The notes: generated by a model from the sequence alone, not told the origin. DNA of 13,226 nucleotides from Myxococcota bacterium (GCA_022710245.1 JAKLHH010000074.1:1-13226), one strand, 5' to 3'. Shown: positions 1-6,601, numbered from the stretch's first letter. Program-made: numbers and translations.

Positions 1-1682
1 GAGAAGAGCGAGAGGCTCCGCGTCTCGAGGAGCAGGAAGGCCGCCCCCATGAAGAAGTAGGGGAGCGCCGGCCGCGAGAGCGTCCCGCGGGGCGCGAGGA
101 GCGCCACCCCGAGGAGCGCGCCGAGGAGGAGCATGCCGATCATGCCGAGGTAGGGCCATCTGAAGCCCGGGCTCTTCATGTAGAGGAAGGGCCAGTCATC
201 GGTCGCCGGCTCGAGCCGCTCGCCGGGCGGCGGCAGCGGGTCGCCGCGCAGGCGCTCGCCCGCGCCGAGGATGGTGGTCGCTCCCCTGCGCGCCACCACC
301 GGCGGCTGGCCGAAGACCTGCTCCAGCATGCGCGCGACCTTCAGCTCTAGCCAGGGCCAGCGGTACTGGTTGTAGAGGTAGAGCGCGCCGCCCGGCGCCA
401 GGCGCGCGCGCGCGTCGGCGAAGGCCTGCAGCGTGAAGAGGTACGACTCGAGGCGCAGGCTGCTCATCGAGGAGAGCAGCACCAGCGAGTCGGGGAGCGC
501 GAAGAGGATCAGGTCGAACCGCTCGTGGCTCGAGCGCAGGTACTGGCGCCCGTCGGTGATCTGCAGGTCGACCCGCGGGTCGCGGTAGGGGCGGTCGGGG
601 TGGTGGCGGCGGCCGATCTCCGCGATGCCGTCGTCGATCTCCACGGCGACCACCCGCCCGGCGCCGTTTGCCAGCGCGAGCGCCACGTCGGTGCCGCTCC
701 CGGCGCCGATGATCAGCACGCGCCCGAGCGCGCCGCCCCGCTGGCGCTGCAGCTCGTAGGGGACCTGGTAGAAGCCACGGCCGGCCTTGCTCGCCTGCTG
801 CGCGAACTGGTGGAGCACGCCGTTCGCGTAGATGGTGCGCTTCCACGCCGCCGCGCCCTCGGGGGGCTCGTAGGCGAGCTTCTGGTAGGTGGACCAGATC
901 ACCGTCATGTCGCGCCGGCCCGAGGCGGAGAGGAGGAGCACGACCACGGTGAGCGCGGCGGCCGCCACGGCGCCCGCGCGTCGCAGCCTGGCGCGGAGCG
1001 GGGCGCGCTGCTCGAGGAGCTCGGCGACGGTGAGCAGCCCGCAGCCGGTGAGCACCCACACCTCGGGCCCGCTCCAGACGTAGCTCTGCGCCGAGAAGAG
1101 CACGATGCCGAGGAGGCTCCCGCCGACGTCGAGCGCGTAGGCGCGGAGCGGCGGGAAGCGATCGAAGAGCCGGCCGGTCTGCTGCGCCAGCGCGGCGAAG
1201 AGCACCACCGTGGTGAGGAAGAGGATCGGCAGCAGCACCGCCGCGGGCAGACCGGCGCGGCCGAGCAGGTTGCCGAAGTGGAAGAGGCCGCCGCGGTTGC
1301 GCAGCAGGTCCACGTCGAACTGCGAGACCAGCACCAGCGCGAAGAGGAAGAGGAGCACGAAGGGCAGGAGCGCGCGCAGCTCGAGCGAGGTGCGGCGCGC
1401 GGCGAGGAAGCCGAGGCCGAGCCCGACGAAGACCGAGAGCAGGATGAAGTTGCTGAAGTAGCCGAGGTAGAGGACGTGCGCCGCGGCGAAGCGGATGATC
1501 GCCAGCTCGAGGTAGAGGATCGAGGCGGCGAGGAGCGCGAGCTGGTACGCCGCCGCGCGATCGCCCGGGCCCCGGGCACCAGCAGCGGCGGTGTCCGGTG
1601 GTGCTGGCGGCTCGCCAGCGGCGCCGGTGTCCGGTGGTTCCGGCGGCGCGCCGGCGGGGGTGGGAGCGTGTGAGGAGCTCAT
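1..1682 (-). CDS. Multi-pass membrane protein with spermidine-synthase-like SAM domain (3' end outside window)
   Basis: I translated this by hand from an ATG at 1682-1680. The frame stays open for 560 codons and runs off the left edge, so the C-terminus is missing. Residues 1-42 are a Pro/Ala/Gly-rich disordered leader. Hydrophobic membrane segments follow at roughly 45-65, 73-95, 104-121, 145-166, 185-220 and 235-252. A Rossmann-type SAM-binding domain covers about 318-440, with GAGSGTDV at 326-333, the acidic VEID at 347-350 and TDGRQYL at 376-382. Further membrane segments start near 510, including FFMGAAFLLLETRSL at 543-557, which I recall as typical of membrane-bound spermidine-synthase-like proteins. 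The usual polyamine-binding Asp motif after the SAM site is replaced by FALPDSL, so true spermidine synthesis is doubtful; it may be a membrane methyltransferase or aminopropyltransferase relative. It lies 89 bp downstream of the GH114-like lipoprotein gene on the same strand and may be co-transcribed with it. Confidence 0.85.
   Translation of the reverse strand, partial: MSSSHAPTPAGAPPEPPDTGAAGEPPAPPDTAAAGARGPGDRAAAYQLALLAASILYLELAIIRFAAAHVLYLGYFSNFILLSVFVGLGLGFLAARRTSLELRALLPFVLLFLFALVLVSQFDVDLLRNRGGLFHFGNLLGRAGLPAAVLLPILFLTTVVLFAALAQQTGRLFDRFPPLRAYALDVGGSLLGIVLFSAQSYVWSGPEVWVLTGCGLLTVAELLEQRAPLRARLRRAGAVAAAALTVVVLLLSASGRRDMTVIWSTYQKLAYEPPEGAAAWKRTIYANGVLHQFAQQASKAGRGFYQVPYELQRQRGGALGRVLIIGAGSGTDVALALANGAGRVVAVEIDDGIAEIGRRHHPDRPYRDPRVDLQITDGRQYLRSSHERFDLILFALPDSLVLLSSMSSLRLESYLFTLQAFADARARLAPGGALYLYNQYRWPWLELKVARMLEQVFGQPPVVARRGATTILGAGERLRGDPLPPPGERLEPATDDWPFLYMKSPGFRWPYLGMIGMLLLGALLGVALLAPRGTLSRPALPYFFMGAAFLLLETRSLSLF
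1590..1638. repeat. Degenerate 36-bp tandem repeat in the N-terminal leader codons
   Basis: An exact 13-bp word, ggtgtccggtggt, occurs at 1590-1602 and again at 1626-1638, 36 bp (12 codons) apart, with similar sequence around it. On the minus strand it encodes two related Pro-rich segments, PPEPPDTGAAG and PPAPPDTAAAG, in the disordered leader of the membrane protein. The period is a multiple of three, so copy-number change would not break the frame. Confidence 0.6.
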
Positions 1683-1709
1683 CGACTGGGCCTTGGGTGA
1701 GGCATCTTA

Positions 1710-1723
1710 CCGGGCCAGCCCGG
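1710..1723 (-). terminator. Weak hairpin between two minus-strand genes
   Basis: CCGGGC at 1710-1715 and GCCCGG at 1718-1723 form a perfect inverted repeat around CA. It lies in the 89-bp gap (1683-1771) after the GH114-like gene. There is no T-run on either side and the loop is only two bases unless the inner pairs open, so this is at most a weak or attenuating terminator. It could equally be chance in GC-rich DNA. Confidence 0.2.
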
Positions 1724-1771
1724 GGAGCGCAAAGTCGGGCGCTGCCTGCTGCGGCGCGGGGCAGCTCCGGG

Positions 1772-2854
1772 TCAGTACCCCGGCGGCGGCGTCGACGACA
1801 GCCGGTCGAGGGGGCGACGGGTGACGTAGGCGACGGTGCCGTTCTTCGTCGAGCGCGAGTACGCCTCGGCGACGTTCGCGGGCGCGCAGGCGTACTCGAC
1901 GTTCAGCACAGGCACGCCGGCGCTCTGCAGGACACGGAGCTTGGCCTCGGTCGCGGCGGAGTCGCTGCGGCGGAGGTCGCAGGCCGCGGGGTCGGTCCAG
2001 GCGAGGTCCGCCTTGCCGTCGAAGTAGATCTGCTCCTGGACGAACCCGTCGAGGAGGGCCACGTACTCGGGCCGCTGCGCCGCGAGCTCGGGCGCGTTCT
2101 GCGGGACGACCAGGAAGTCGGGCCGCCGCGCGCGCGCCTGGGCACGGAGCGCCGCGACGAAGGCGACCATCTCCGCGGCCGCGTCCTTGCCGGCGGCCTT
2201 CGCCGCCGCCGCCACCTTGACGTTCTGGTACGCCTCGATCCAGTCGAGGTAGATGCCGTCGTAGCCGTCGTCGAGGACCTGCTGCAGCACGCTGCCGGGG
2301 CCGTCGATGATGATGCTGCGCCAGCGCGGATCCCAGTAGGCCACCGGGTAGTTGCCGGACCAGCCGTCCGGATCGGTGGTGATCAGGAAGTCCGGGTCGC
2401 CGCGCTGCGAGGCGGTGGGCTTGACCCAGCTGCTCTGCCAGTAGGTGCGCCACTGCTCCGCCTCGCCGAGGTCGACGTAGGCGAGGACGAGTCGCGCTCG
2501 GCCCGACTTGCCCTGCGTCGCGTGCAGGCGCGAGACCATCCCCTTGCCATCGAAGCTGGTGAGGCTCTTGTCCGTGCGCGTGGGATCGACGACGAGCAGG
2601 TCGTAGCGGGAGGCGGCGAGCTGATCGACGGCTCCCGCGCGATCGAGGCCGACGATCTGGTAGGCCCAGAAGGCGACGCCGGCCAGCGGCCGCGCGGGCG
2701 GTGCGGTCTCGCCGCGGTCCCCGCCGGGACGGCTCTCCAGCGGGCGCGTCGCGTCGGCCGGCAGGCCCGCCTCGCAGGCCGGGCAGCGCTGCGGCGCCTC
2801 GCCGCAGGCCGCGAGGGCCGAGAGGAGGACCGCGAGGCGGAGGCGGCGGCTCAT
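1772..2854 (-). CDS. GH114/TM1410-like lipoprotein (COG2342-type TIM barrel)
   Basis: A 360-residue exported lipoprotein. Residues 1-17 are a lipoprotein signal (Arg-rich start, hydrophobic core, lipobox LAAC with Cys17). Residues 18-55 are a Pro/Cys-containing linker. From about 58 the protein follows the pattern I know from the GH114/TM1410 family: FWAYQI at 62-67, YDLLVVDPTR near 84-93, AYVDLGEAEQW near 125-135, YWDPRW at 173-178, GYDGIYLDWIE at 197-207, PQN at 251-253 and VQEQIYF at 272-278. Acidic residues D90, D199, D204, E207 and E274 are candidate active-site positions of the barrel. Characterised GH114 enzymes cleave alpha-1,4-polygalactosamine, but many relatives have no known substrate, so the reaction here is unproven. 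The ATG at 2854-2852 has only a close GGAG before it (spacing 2), so initiation may be weak. It is divergent from the lipoprotein gene at 3098. Confidence 0.85.
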   Translation of the reverse strand: MSRRLRLAVLLSALAACGEAPQRCPACEAGLPADATRPLESRPGGDRGETAPPARPLAGVAFWAYQIVGLDRAGAVDQLAASRYDLLVVDPTRTDKSLTSFDGKGMVSRLHATQGKSGRARLVLAYVDLGEAEQWRTYWQSSWVKPTASQRGDPDFLITTDPDGWSGNYPVAYWDPRWRSIIIDGPGSVLQQVLDDGYDGIYLDWIEAYQNVKVAAAAKAAGKDAAAEMVAFVAALRAQARARRPDFLVVPQNAPELAAQRPEYVALLDGFVQEQIYFDGKADLAWTDPAACDLRRSDSAATEAKLRVLQSAGVPVLNVEYACAPANVAEAYSRSTKNGTVAYVTRRPLDRLSSTPPPGY

Positions 2855-2888
2855 CGCTCCATCTTAACCGGGAAGCGCGAAGGGTGCG

Positions 2889-2900
2889 CCTCGTACGAGG
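2889..2900. promoter_or_regulatory. 12-bp perfect palindrome upstream of the GH114-like gene
   Basis: CCTCGTACGAGG is a perfect 12-bp palindrome, 35 bp upstream of the GH114-like start codon and inside the 243-bp divergent region. Its position suits an operator for a dimeric regulator. No matching second copy was seen nearby, so function is inferred from position only. Confidence 0.35.
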
Positions 2901-2933
2901 AGCCAGGCCCGGTGCTGTAGGTGGCAGCGCGGT

Positions 2934-2948
2934 GTTGCGGTTCGCAAC
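2934..2948. promoter_or_regulatory. Dyad GTTGCG-N3-CGCAAC in the divergent intergenic region
   Basis: Two perfect 6-bp arms surround a GTT spacer, and G2932/C2950 extend the symmetry with one mismatch between. It lies about 80 bp upstream of the GH114-like start and 150 bp upstream of the lipoprotein start, so it could serve as an operator for either divergent gene. I could not place confident -35/-10 elements around it. Confidence 0.35.
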
Positions 2949-3034
2949 GCGGGGGTGCGGGGCTGTCCCACCTTCCCGCCGGCGCCGCCAGCGATTCTGG
3001 GCGGCTACAGGTGGAACGGGATCTGCTAAGGCCC

Positions 3035-3085
3035 GAATTCGCCCTGCTCGCCTCCTTCGGAGGCTCCGCGATTAAGGGCGAATTT
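3035..3085 (+). promoter_or_regulatory. Nested hairpin in the 5' leader of the lipoprotein gene
   Basis: The outer arms AATTCGCCCT (3036-3045) and AGGGCGAATT (3075-3084) are perfectly complementary, and G3035/T3085 add a G-U pair in RNA. Inside, GCCTCC (3050-3055) and GGAGGC (3059-3064) form a 6-bp hairpin with a TTC loop. The outer stem ends 4 bases before the Shine-Dalgarno GGAGG (3089-3093). The inner CCTCC could also pair with that Shine-Dalgarno, so two exclusive folds are possible. An mRNA stabiliser, a translational switch or a DNA cruciform would all fit. The AT-containing arms stand out in this GC-rich DNA. Confidence 0.5.
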
Positions 3086-3097
3086 ACCGGAGGACCC

Positions 3098-4636
3098 ATG
3101 CGAGCGAGACATCTATATATGGCGAACCTGGCGGCGGTGGCCCTGATCGCGGGCTGCGCACCGGACGCCCAGGATGTGCAGCCGGCCGTGCAGGGGCGGG
3201 CGCCGATGCTGAGCAAGGCCGACGCCGCCGATCGCGCGGATCACGCCTGCCAGATCATCCTGCGCTCGGCCTCGCGCCAGCCCGGGGGCAACGACTACCA
3301 GACCCAGTGCACCGGCAGCGTCTGCAACTACCTCTGGAAGGGCGGGGTCGAGCTGGCCGAGGGCGTACAGGGCAAGGTCCGCGTGCTCTACCACCTGGCC
3401 GGCGACCCCACGTGGTGGCAGGTCGACGCGACGCCGTCCTCGAACGGCCAGCCCGGCTTCTCGCTCTTCGAGTTCGGCCTCTCCGAGCACCTCTTCGGGC
3501 CTGGCAAGCCCACCGCGCCCATCGAGCTGATGCCCTACGTCGAGCTCGCGGACGGCTCGCGCCTCTTCGATCACAACCGGCGGACCGGCGACCTCGAGAA
3601 CTACGTCCTCGACGGGTCGAACTACTTCGGCCTCGGCGATGGCGGCGCCTGCGCGCCGGTGGCCGGCCGCATCTCCTTCCTCAGCAACTGGCAGCAGATG
3701 CAGTTCGGCGAGCTGCGCCAGGGTGGCACCCTGGTCGTCGACTACATGCTCGACCGCCTGCCCACCTGCCGCGGCACGCACAACGGCCACCCGGCCTGGG
3801 ACCTGGTCGCCCACGCGCGCTTCCTCCCCGGCGGCGAGCAGGCGAGCGGCAGCGTGCGCGTCTTCGAGGCGCCGCAGGGCACGCCCACCAACGTCGCCAG
3901 CAGCAAGGCGCTGGCGATCAAGATCCCGTCGAGCGCCACCGCGGTGGAGCTCTGGTTCCACAACTTCACCGGCGCCGGCTCGAGCTGCGAGGCGTGGGAC
4001 TCCAACTACGGCAAGAACTACCGCTTCGACGTCTGGCCGCCCGCCTCGGACCCGCGCTGCAAGGGGCTCCAGCAGTGGTCGACGCAGAACAGCGACATGC
4101 CGTACCGCTCCTCGCCCGCCTGCCTCGGCTACCTGGTGGACCCGAAGCAGAACTACGCCGCGGATCACTGCGAGCTCGCGGTGACCAAGGTCGGCGACGG
4201 CTACATGGGTCACTACGGCATCCCCGTCCACTGGCTGGAGGCGGAGATCTCGGCTGGCCCGCAGCTCGGGCAGCTCCTCTCGGCCGCGATGTGGGTGCGC
4301 TATGTGGACAGCGCGACCGGCGCCAAGCAGGAGCGCGTGACGCTGGCGCGCCAGCTCTCGCCGGGCCTCTATCAGACCGGCTTCATCTACGACTATCCCG
4401 GCGTGCAGGGCTCGGGCGCCTACCACTACACCGTCGACGCGCTCGCCTTCTTCATCGACGTGAAGCGGCCGACCGGCGAGGTGGTGCGCCTCTGGCAGAG
4501 CCGCCACGGCGCGAACTACACGTGGAAGGACGCCTTCACCCTGCCCGTCACCCCGCTGGGCATCGCCTACGGCAACATCCAGTACGCGAACGCCGCCTCG
4601 GGCATCTTCGACCTCAAGCAGGCCTGCGGGAAGTAG
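3098..4636 (+). CDS. Secreted lipoprotein with DUF6209-like module, unknown function
   Basis: 512 residues. The start at 3098 is chosen because GGAGGA lies at 3089-3094 (short spacing of 3) and because the next ATG at 3119 would remove the basic n-region (MRARHLY). Residues 1-19 are the signal and Cys20 sits in the lipobox IAGC. The mature protein looks like three beta-rich modules. The first (about 55-190) contains NYLWKGG and WWQVDATP. The middle one (about 195-312) contains GELRQGGTLVVDY, CRGTHNGHPAWD, VELWFHN at 283-289 and CEAWDSNYGKNYRF at 297-310; from memory this resembles DUF6209, common in myxobacteria. The third (about 340-512) contains FFIDVKRPTGEVVRLWQS and ANYTWKDAF. There are several Cys, consistent with an oxidising compartment. 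No catalytic signature was recognised; carbohydrate or surface binding is possible but speculative. The last 23 bp overlap the convergent regulator gene. Confidence 0.85.
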   Translation: MRARHLYMANLAAVALIAGCAPDAQDVQPAVQGRAPMLSKADAADRADHACQIILRSASRQPGGNDYQTQCTGSVCNYLWKGGVELAEGVQGKVRVLYHLAGDPTWWQVDATPSSNGQPGFSLFEFGLSEHLFGPGKPTAPIELMPYVELADGSRLFDHNRRTGDLENYVLDGSNYFGLGDGGACAPVAGRISFLSNWQQMQFGELRQGGTLVVDYMLDRLPTCRGTHNGHPAWDLVAHARFLPGGEQASGSVRVFEAPQGTPTNVASSKALAIKIPSSATAVELWFHNFTGAGSSCEAWDSNYGKNYRFDVWPPASDPRCKGLQQWSTQNSDMPYRSSPACLGYLVDPKQNYAADHCELAVTKVGDGYMGHYGIPVHWLEAEISAGPQLGQLLSAAMWVRYVDSATGAKQERVTLARQLSPGLYQTGFIYDYPGVQGSGAYHYTVDALAFFIDVKRPTGEVVRLWQSRHGANYTWKDAFTLPVTPLGIAYGNIQYANAASGIFDLKQACGK

Positions 4637-5873
4637 CCCCGCTCGTCCCCGCCGCGGCCGTCCCCGCCGCGCCCGTCCCCTCCCCAGCTGTCCACCCCTC
4701 GCCGGCCTGGTCTGCCGGGCCGGCGTCGTTTGCCGCCAGCCCGCGCTGCAGCCGCTCCCGCACCCGCGCTCGCAGCTCGGCGGGCTCCTCCACCTCGAAG
4801 GTCCCGGCGTGGCCGAGCAGCCACCAGAGGACGTCCTCGGCGCTCGCCTCCAGTGTCATCCGCACCCGCCCGTCGGGGAGCTCCTCGAAGGCCTGGCTCC
4901 GGTGCCAGTAGCGCTCACGGACATAGCGCGCCTGCTGCGCCTGGAAGAGGAGCGAGATGCGACGTCGCTCGCCGCCGAGCAGGCCGAAGGCACCGTCGAA
5001 GAAGTCCCGCGGGTCGTGGTCCTCGGGGTACTCGAAGCGCTCGCCGCGCCGCCGCCGGCTGGCGCTGATGCGGTCCACGGCGAAGGAGAGCCGCGCGCGG
5101 CGCGTGAGCGAGTGAGCGACGAGGTAGAGCGCCTCGCGGTAGAGGACCAGCGTGAGCGGCTCGATCAGGTGGGTCTTCTCCTCGCCGCCCTGCTGGGAGC
5201 GGTAGGAGATCTCCACGCGCTCGTTGTAGACGAGCCCGGTGAGGAGGTCGTCGAGGACATCGGCCTTCTCCTCGTAGAGCTTGGGGCCGTGGGGCACGAT
5301 CGCGATCTTGCGCGCGACCTCGGCGAGCGCCTGGCGCGTGCGCGGCGTGGCGCCGTCGGCGAGCTTGCGCTGGATCTCGCCGAGCTGCTCGTGGAGCTCG
5401 GTGCCCTTGAGGAAGTGGAGCGCGAGCTGGGCCAGGCCGAGCGGGAGCACCTGACCCTCGTGCAGCGTGAGGGTGACGGTCTTCCGCTTGGCGCTCGGCG
5501 GGAGCTGGTAGCGCACCTCGCCGTCGACCCGCTCGGAGTAGAGCGGCACGTCCGCGCGCTCGAGCGCGTCGAGGTCGTTGTAGACGGTGCGGCGCGAGAC
5601 CTTGAGCTCGGCGACGAGCTCGGGGACGGTGACGTACGGGCGGTTCTCCAGCATGTCCCGCACGCGCTGCACGCGGGCGGCGTGGCTGTAGTCGCGCGGC
5701 CGGGCAGCGGGCGTGGCCTTCCCGCCGCGCGCGGTGCGCTGTGTGCCCTTGCTGGCCTGCTGCGTGCCCTTGCTGGCCTGCTGCGTGCCCTTGCTGGCCT
5801 GCTGCGTGCTCTTCGCGCCGCCGCTGCTGGCGCCAGTGCTTGCCCTGCTGCCGCTCCGGGTGCGGGTCGCCAT
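4614..5873 (-). CDS. HTH-WYL-WCX transcriptional regulator
   Basis: 419 residues, probably a cytoplasmic DNA-binding regulator that senses a small ligand or nucleic acid through its WYL domain. The ATG at 5873-5871 has AGGAAGG (5886-5880) six bases upstream. Residues 1-60 are a basic, low-complexity tail containing a KGTQQAS tandem repeat (about 22-44). The winged HTH is at about 64-122 (VTVPELVAELKVSRRTVYNDLDALERA). The WYL domain is at about 205-285, with HLIEPLTLVLYREALYLV at 235-252 (the signature triad reads LYL here) and LSFAVDRI at 262-269. The WCX domain is at about 302-378, with RYWHRSQAFEELPDGRVRM and the LGHAGTFEVEEP stretch. The last 40 residues are Gly/Ala/Thr-rich and likely disordered. 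Upstream lies a WYL-less paralogue on the same strand (gap 164 bp). The direct repeat beside its Shine-Dalgarno suggests autoregulation. Confidence 0.9.
   Translation of the reverse strand: MATRTRSGSRASTGASSGGAKSTQQASKGTQQASKGTQQASKGTQRTARGGKATPAARPRDYSHAARVQRVRDMLENRPYVTVPELVAELKVSRRTVYNDLDALERADVPLYSERVDGEVRYQLPPSAKRKTVTLTLHEGQVLPLGLAQLALHFLKGTELHEQLGEIQRKLADGATPRTRQALAEVARKIAIVPHGPKLYEEKADVLDDLLTGLVYNERVEISYRSQQGGEEKTHLIEPLTLVLYREALYLVAHSLTRRARLSFAVDRISASRRRRGERFEYPEDHDPRDFFDGAFGLLGGERRRISLLFQAQQARYVRERYWHRSQAFEELPDGRVRMTLEASAEDVLWWLLGHAGTFEVEEPAELRARVRERLQRGLAANDAGPADQAGEGWTAGEGTGAAGTAAAGTSGATSRRPA
4644..4680. repeat. 15-bp tandem repeat at the regulator's 3' end, just past the convergent lipoprotein stop
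   Basis: About 2.5 copies of a 15-bp unit beginning cgtccccgccgcg (4644-4658, 4659-4673, partial 4674-4680). On the minus strand it encodes Gly/Ala/Thr pentapeptides (GTGAA, GTAAA, GTSGA) in the disordered C-terminal tail. It begins 8 bp after the stop codon of the convergent lipoprotein gene, so it also forms that gene's 3' untranslated region. Confidence 0.6.
5743..5805. repeat. Three perfect 21-bp tandem repeats inside the WYL regulator gene
   Basis: Copies at 5743-5763, 5764-5784 and 5785-5805 are identical. On the minus strand each encodes the heptapeptide TQQASKG, linking the start of the protein to its HTH. Identity at wobble positions means the expansion is recent or kept homogeneous; the 21-bp unit preserves the reading frame. 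Confidence 0.9.
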
Positions 5874-5879
5874 CACTCG

Positions 5880-5886
5880 CCTTCCT
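5880..5886 (-). promoter_or_regulatory. Shine-Dalgarno of the WYL regulator
   Basis: The minus strand reads AGGAAGG, six bases before the ATG at 5873-5871. This decides the start, because the same frame stays open upstream for a further 281 codons to 6716, across the paralogue gene. Confidence 0.8.
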
Positions 5887-5900
5887 GTGATCGGTGATCG
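5887..5900. promoter_or_regulatory. Tandem heptamer GTGATCG x2 abutting the ribosome binding site
   Basis: GTGATCG occurs twice without a gap (5887-5893, 5894-5900), and a third copy lies at 5956-5962 in the same 164-bp intergenic region (5874-6037). The tandem pair touches the Shine-Dalgarno, so a bound protein would block initiation or an adjacent promoter. An autoregulatory operator is plausible but unproven. Confidence 0.35.
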
Positions 5901-6037
5901 TCGGACGGAGGGTAACACGGCGGCGCGCTGCTCGCGCGCCGCGGCGGGCCAGGGTGTGATCGCTGCCCGTCGGTCGCTCAGGGGGTTCGAGCCCCGGCCG
6001 AGCCCCGCCCGAGCGTGGGGACTGACACCCGGAGGGC

Positions 6038-6601
6038 TCAGCTCGCCTTGCGCCGGTGGGCTCGCCGGGAGTGGCGAGCGAGCGCGGCCCGCAGGAGGGT
6101 GCGCACCTCCTCGCGCAGCTCGGGGGGGTGTGCGACCTCGACGCTGGCCGTGTGCCCGAGCAGCCAGAGCAGCAGGCCGCGGGTGCCGGAGACCTCCAGC
6201 GTGACCTGCACGCGTCCGTCGGGCAGCTCGTCGAGGCGCTGCGACGGGTGCAGCTGCCGCCGGCGCAGGGCGCGCGCCTGCTCCGCGTCGAAGATGAGCT
6301 CGAGGCTGACCGGCGCTCCGCCGTCGCCGCGGCCCTCCTCGCCGCCGACGAGGTGCTCCGGCCCCTGCAGGCGACGCTTCGCGGCCGCGTGCAGCTTCCA
6401 GTGCGCCTCGCCCGTCGCGCCCGGCTCGGAGTAGATGGGTACGCCCGCGTCCTGCAGCGCGGTGAGGTCGTAGTAGATGGTGCGCCGCGAGCGGCCGAAC
6501 TCGCGGACCAGCTCCTCGATGGTGACGTGGTCGCGCGACTCCAGCAGCTCCCTGATCCGCTGCACGCGGGTCGCGTGCGTCAGCTTCGCGCTCCTGGACA
6601 C
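6038..6601 (-). CDS. WYL-less paralogue: HTH joined directly to WCX domain
   Basis: 187 residues from a GTG at 6601-6599, chosen because AGGGAGGG (6615-6608) lies six bases upstream; an upstream ATG at 6649 has no such site. Residues 9-60 are a winged HTH nearly parallel to that of the neighbour (THATRVQRIRELLESRDHVT; GRSRRTIYYDLTALQDAGVPIYSE). The HTH ends at HAAAKRR, matching the neighbour's PSAKRK, after which about 25 Gly/acidic-rich residues lead straight into a WCX domain (about 98-172: LELIFDAEQARALRRRQLHPSQ, ELPDGRVQVTLEV, LWLLGH, PPELREEV). The roughly 170-residue middle part with the WYL fold is absent. The frame is intact with normal codon use, so it is not an obvious pseudogene. 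It could act as a ligand-independent regulator, or form mixed dimers with the full-length neighbour. Confidence 0.85.
   Translation of the reverse strand: MSRSAKLTHATRVQRIRELLESRDHVTIEELVREFGRSRRTIYYDLTALQDAGVPIYSEPGATGEAHWKLHAAAKRRLQGPEHLVGGEEGRGDGGAPVSLELIFDAEQARALRRRQLHPSQRLDELPDGRVQVTLEVSGTRGLLLWLLGHTASVEVAHPPELREEVRTLLRAALARHSRRAHRRKAS

Noticed and set aside
3035..3085. The outer arms (GAATTCGCCCT and AAGGGCGAATT) resemble the insert-flanking ends of common TA-cloning vectors.
   Set aside because: The last base differs on each side, and the outer flanks (aaggccc and taccggagg) do not match the vector sequence I remember. The downstream arm also runs directly into a well-placed ribosome site and gene. 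Vector contamination looks unlikely, but a vector screen would settle it.
3113..4507. A long minus-strand open frame (464 codons) opposite the lipoprotein gene.
   Set aside because: It is made of Arg/Ala/Val/Glu-rich sequence typical of antisense shadows in high-GC genes, while the plus strand shows a signal peptide, lipobox and family motifs.
5981..5995. gggggttcgagcccc looks like a tRNA T-arm (TTCGA loop).
   Set aside because: With the canonical TTCGAGC loop only three stem pairs form, and no acceptor stem, anticodon arm or CCA end could be found around it. It is not a tRNA, and there is too little to call it an attachment-site remnant.
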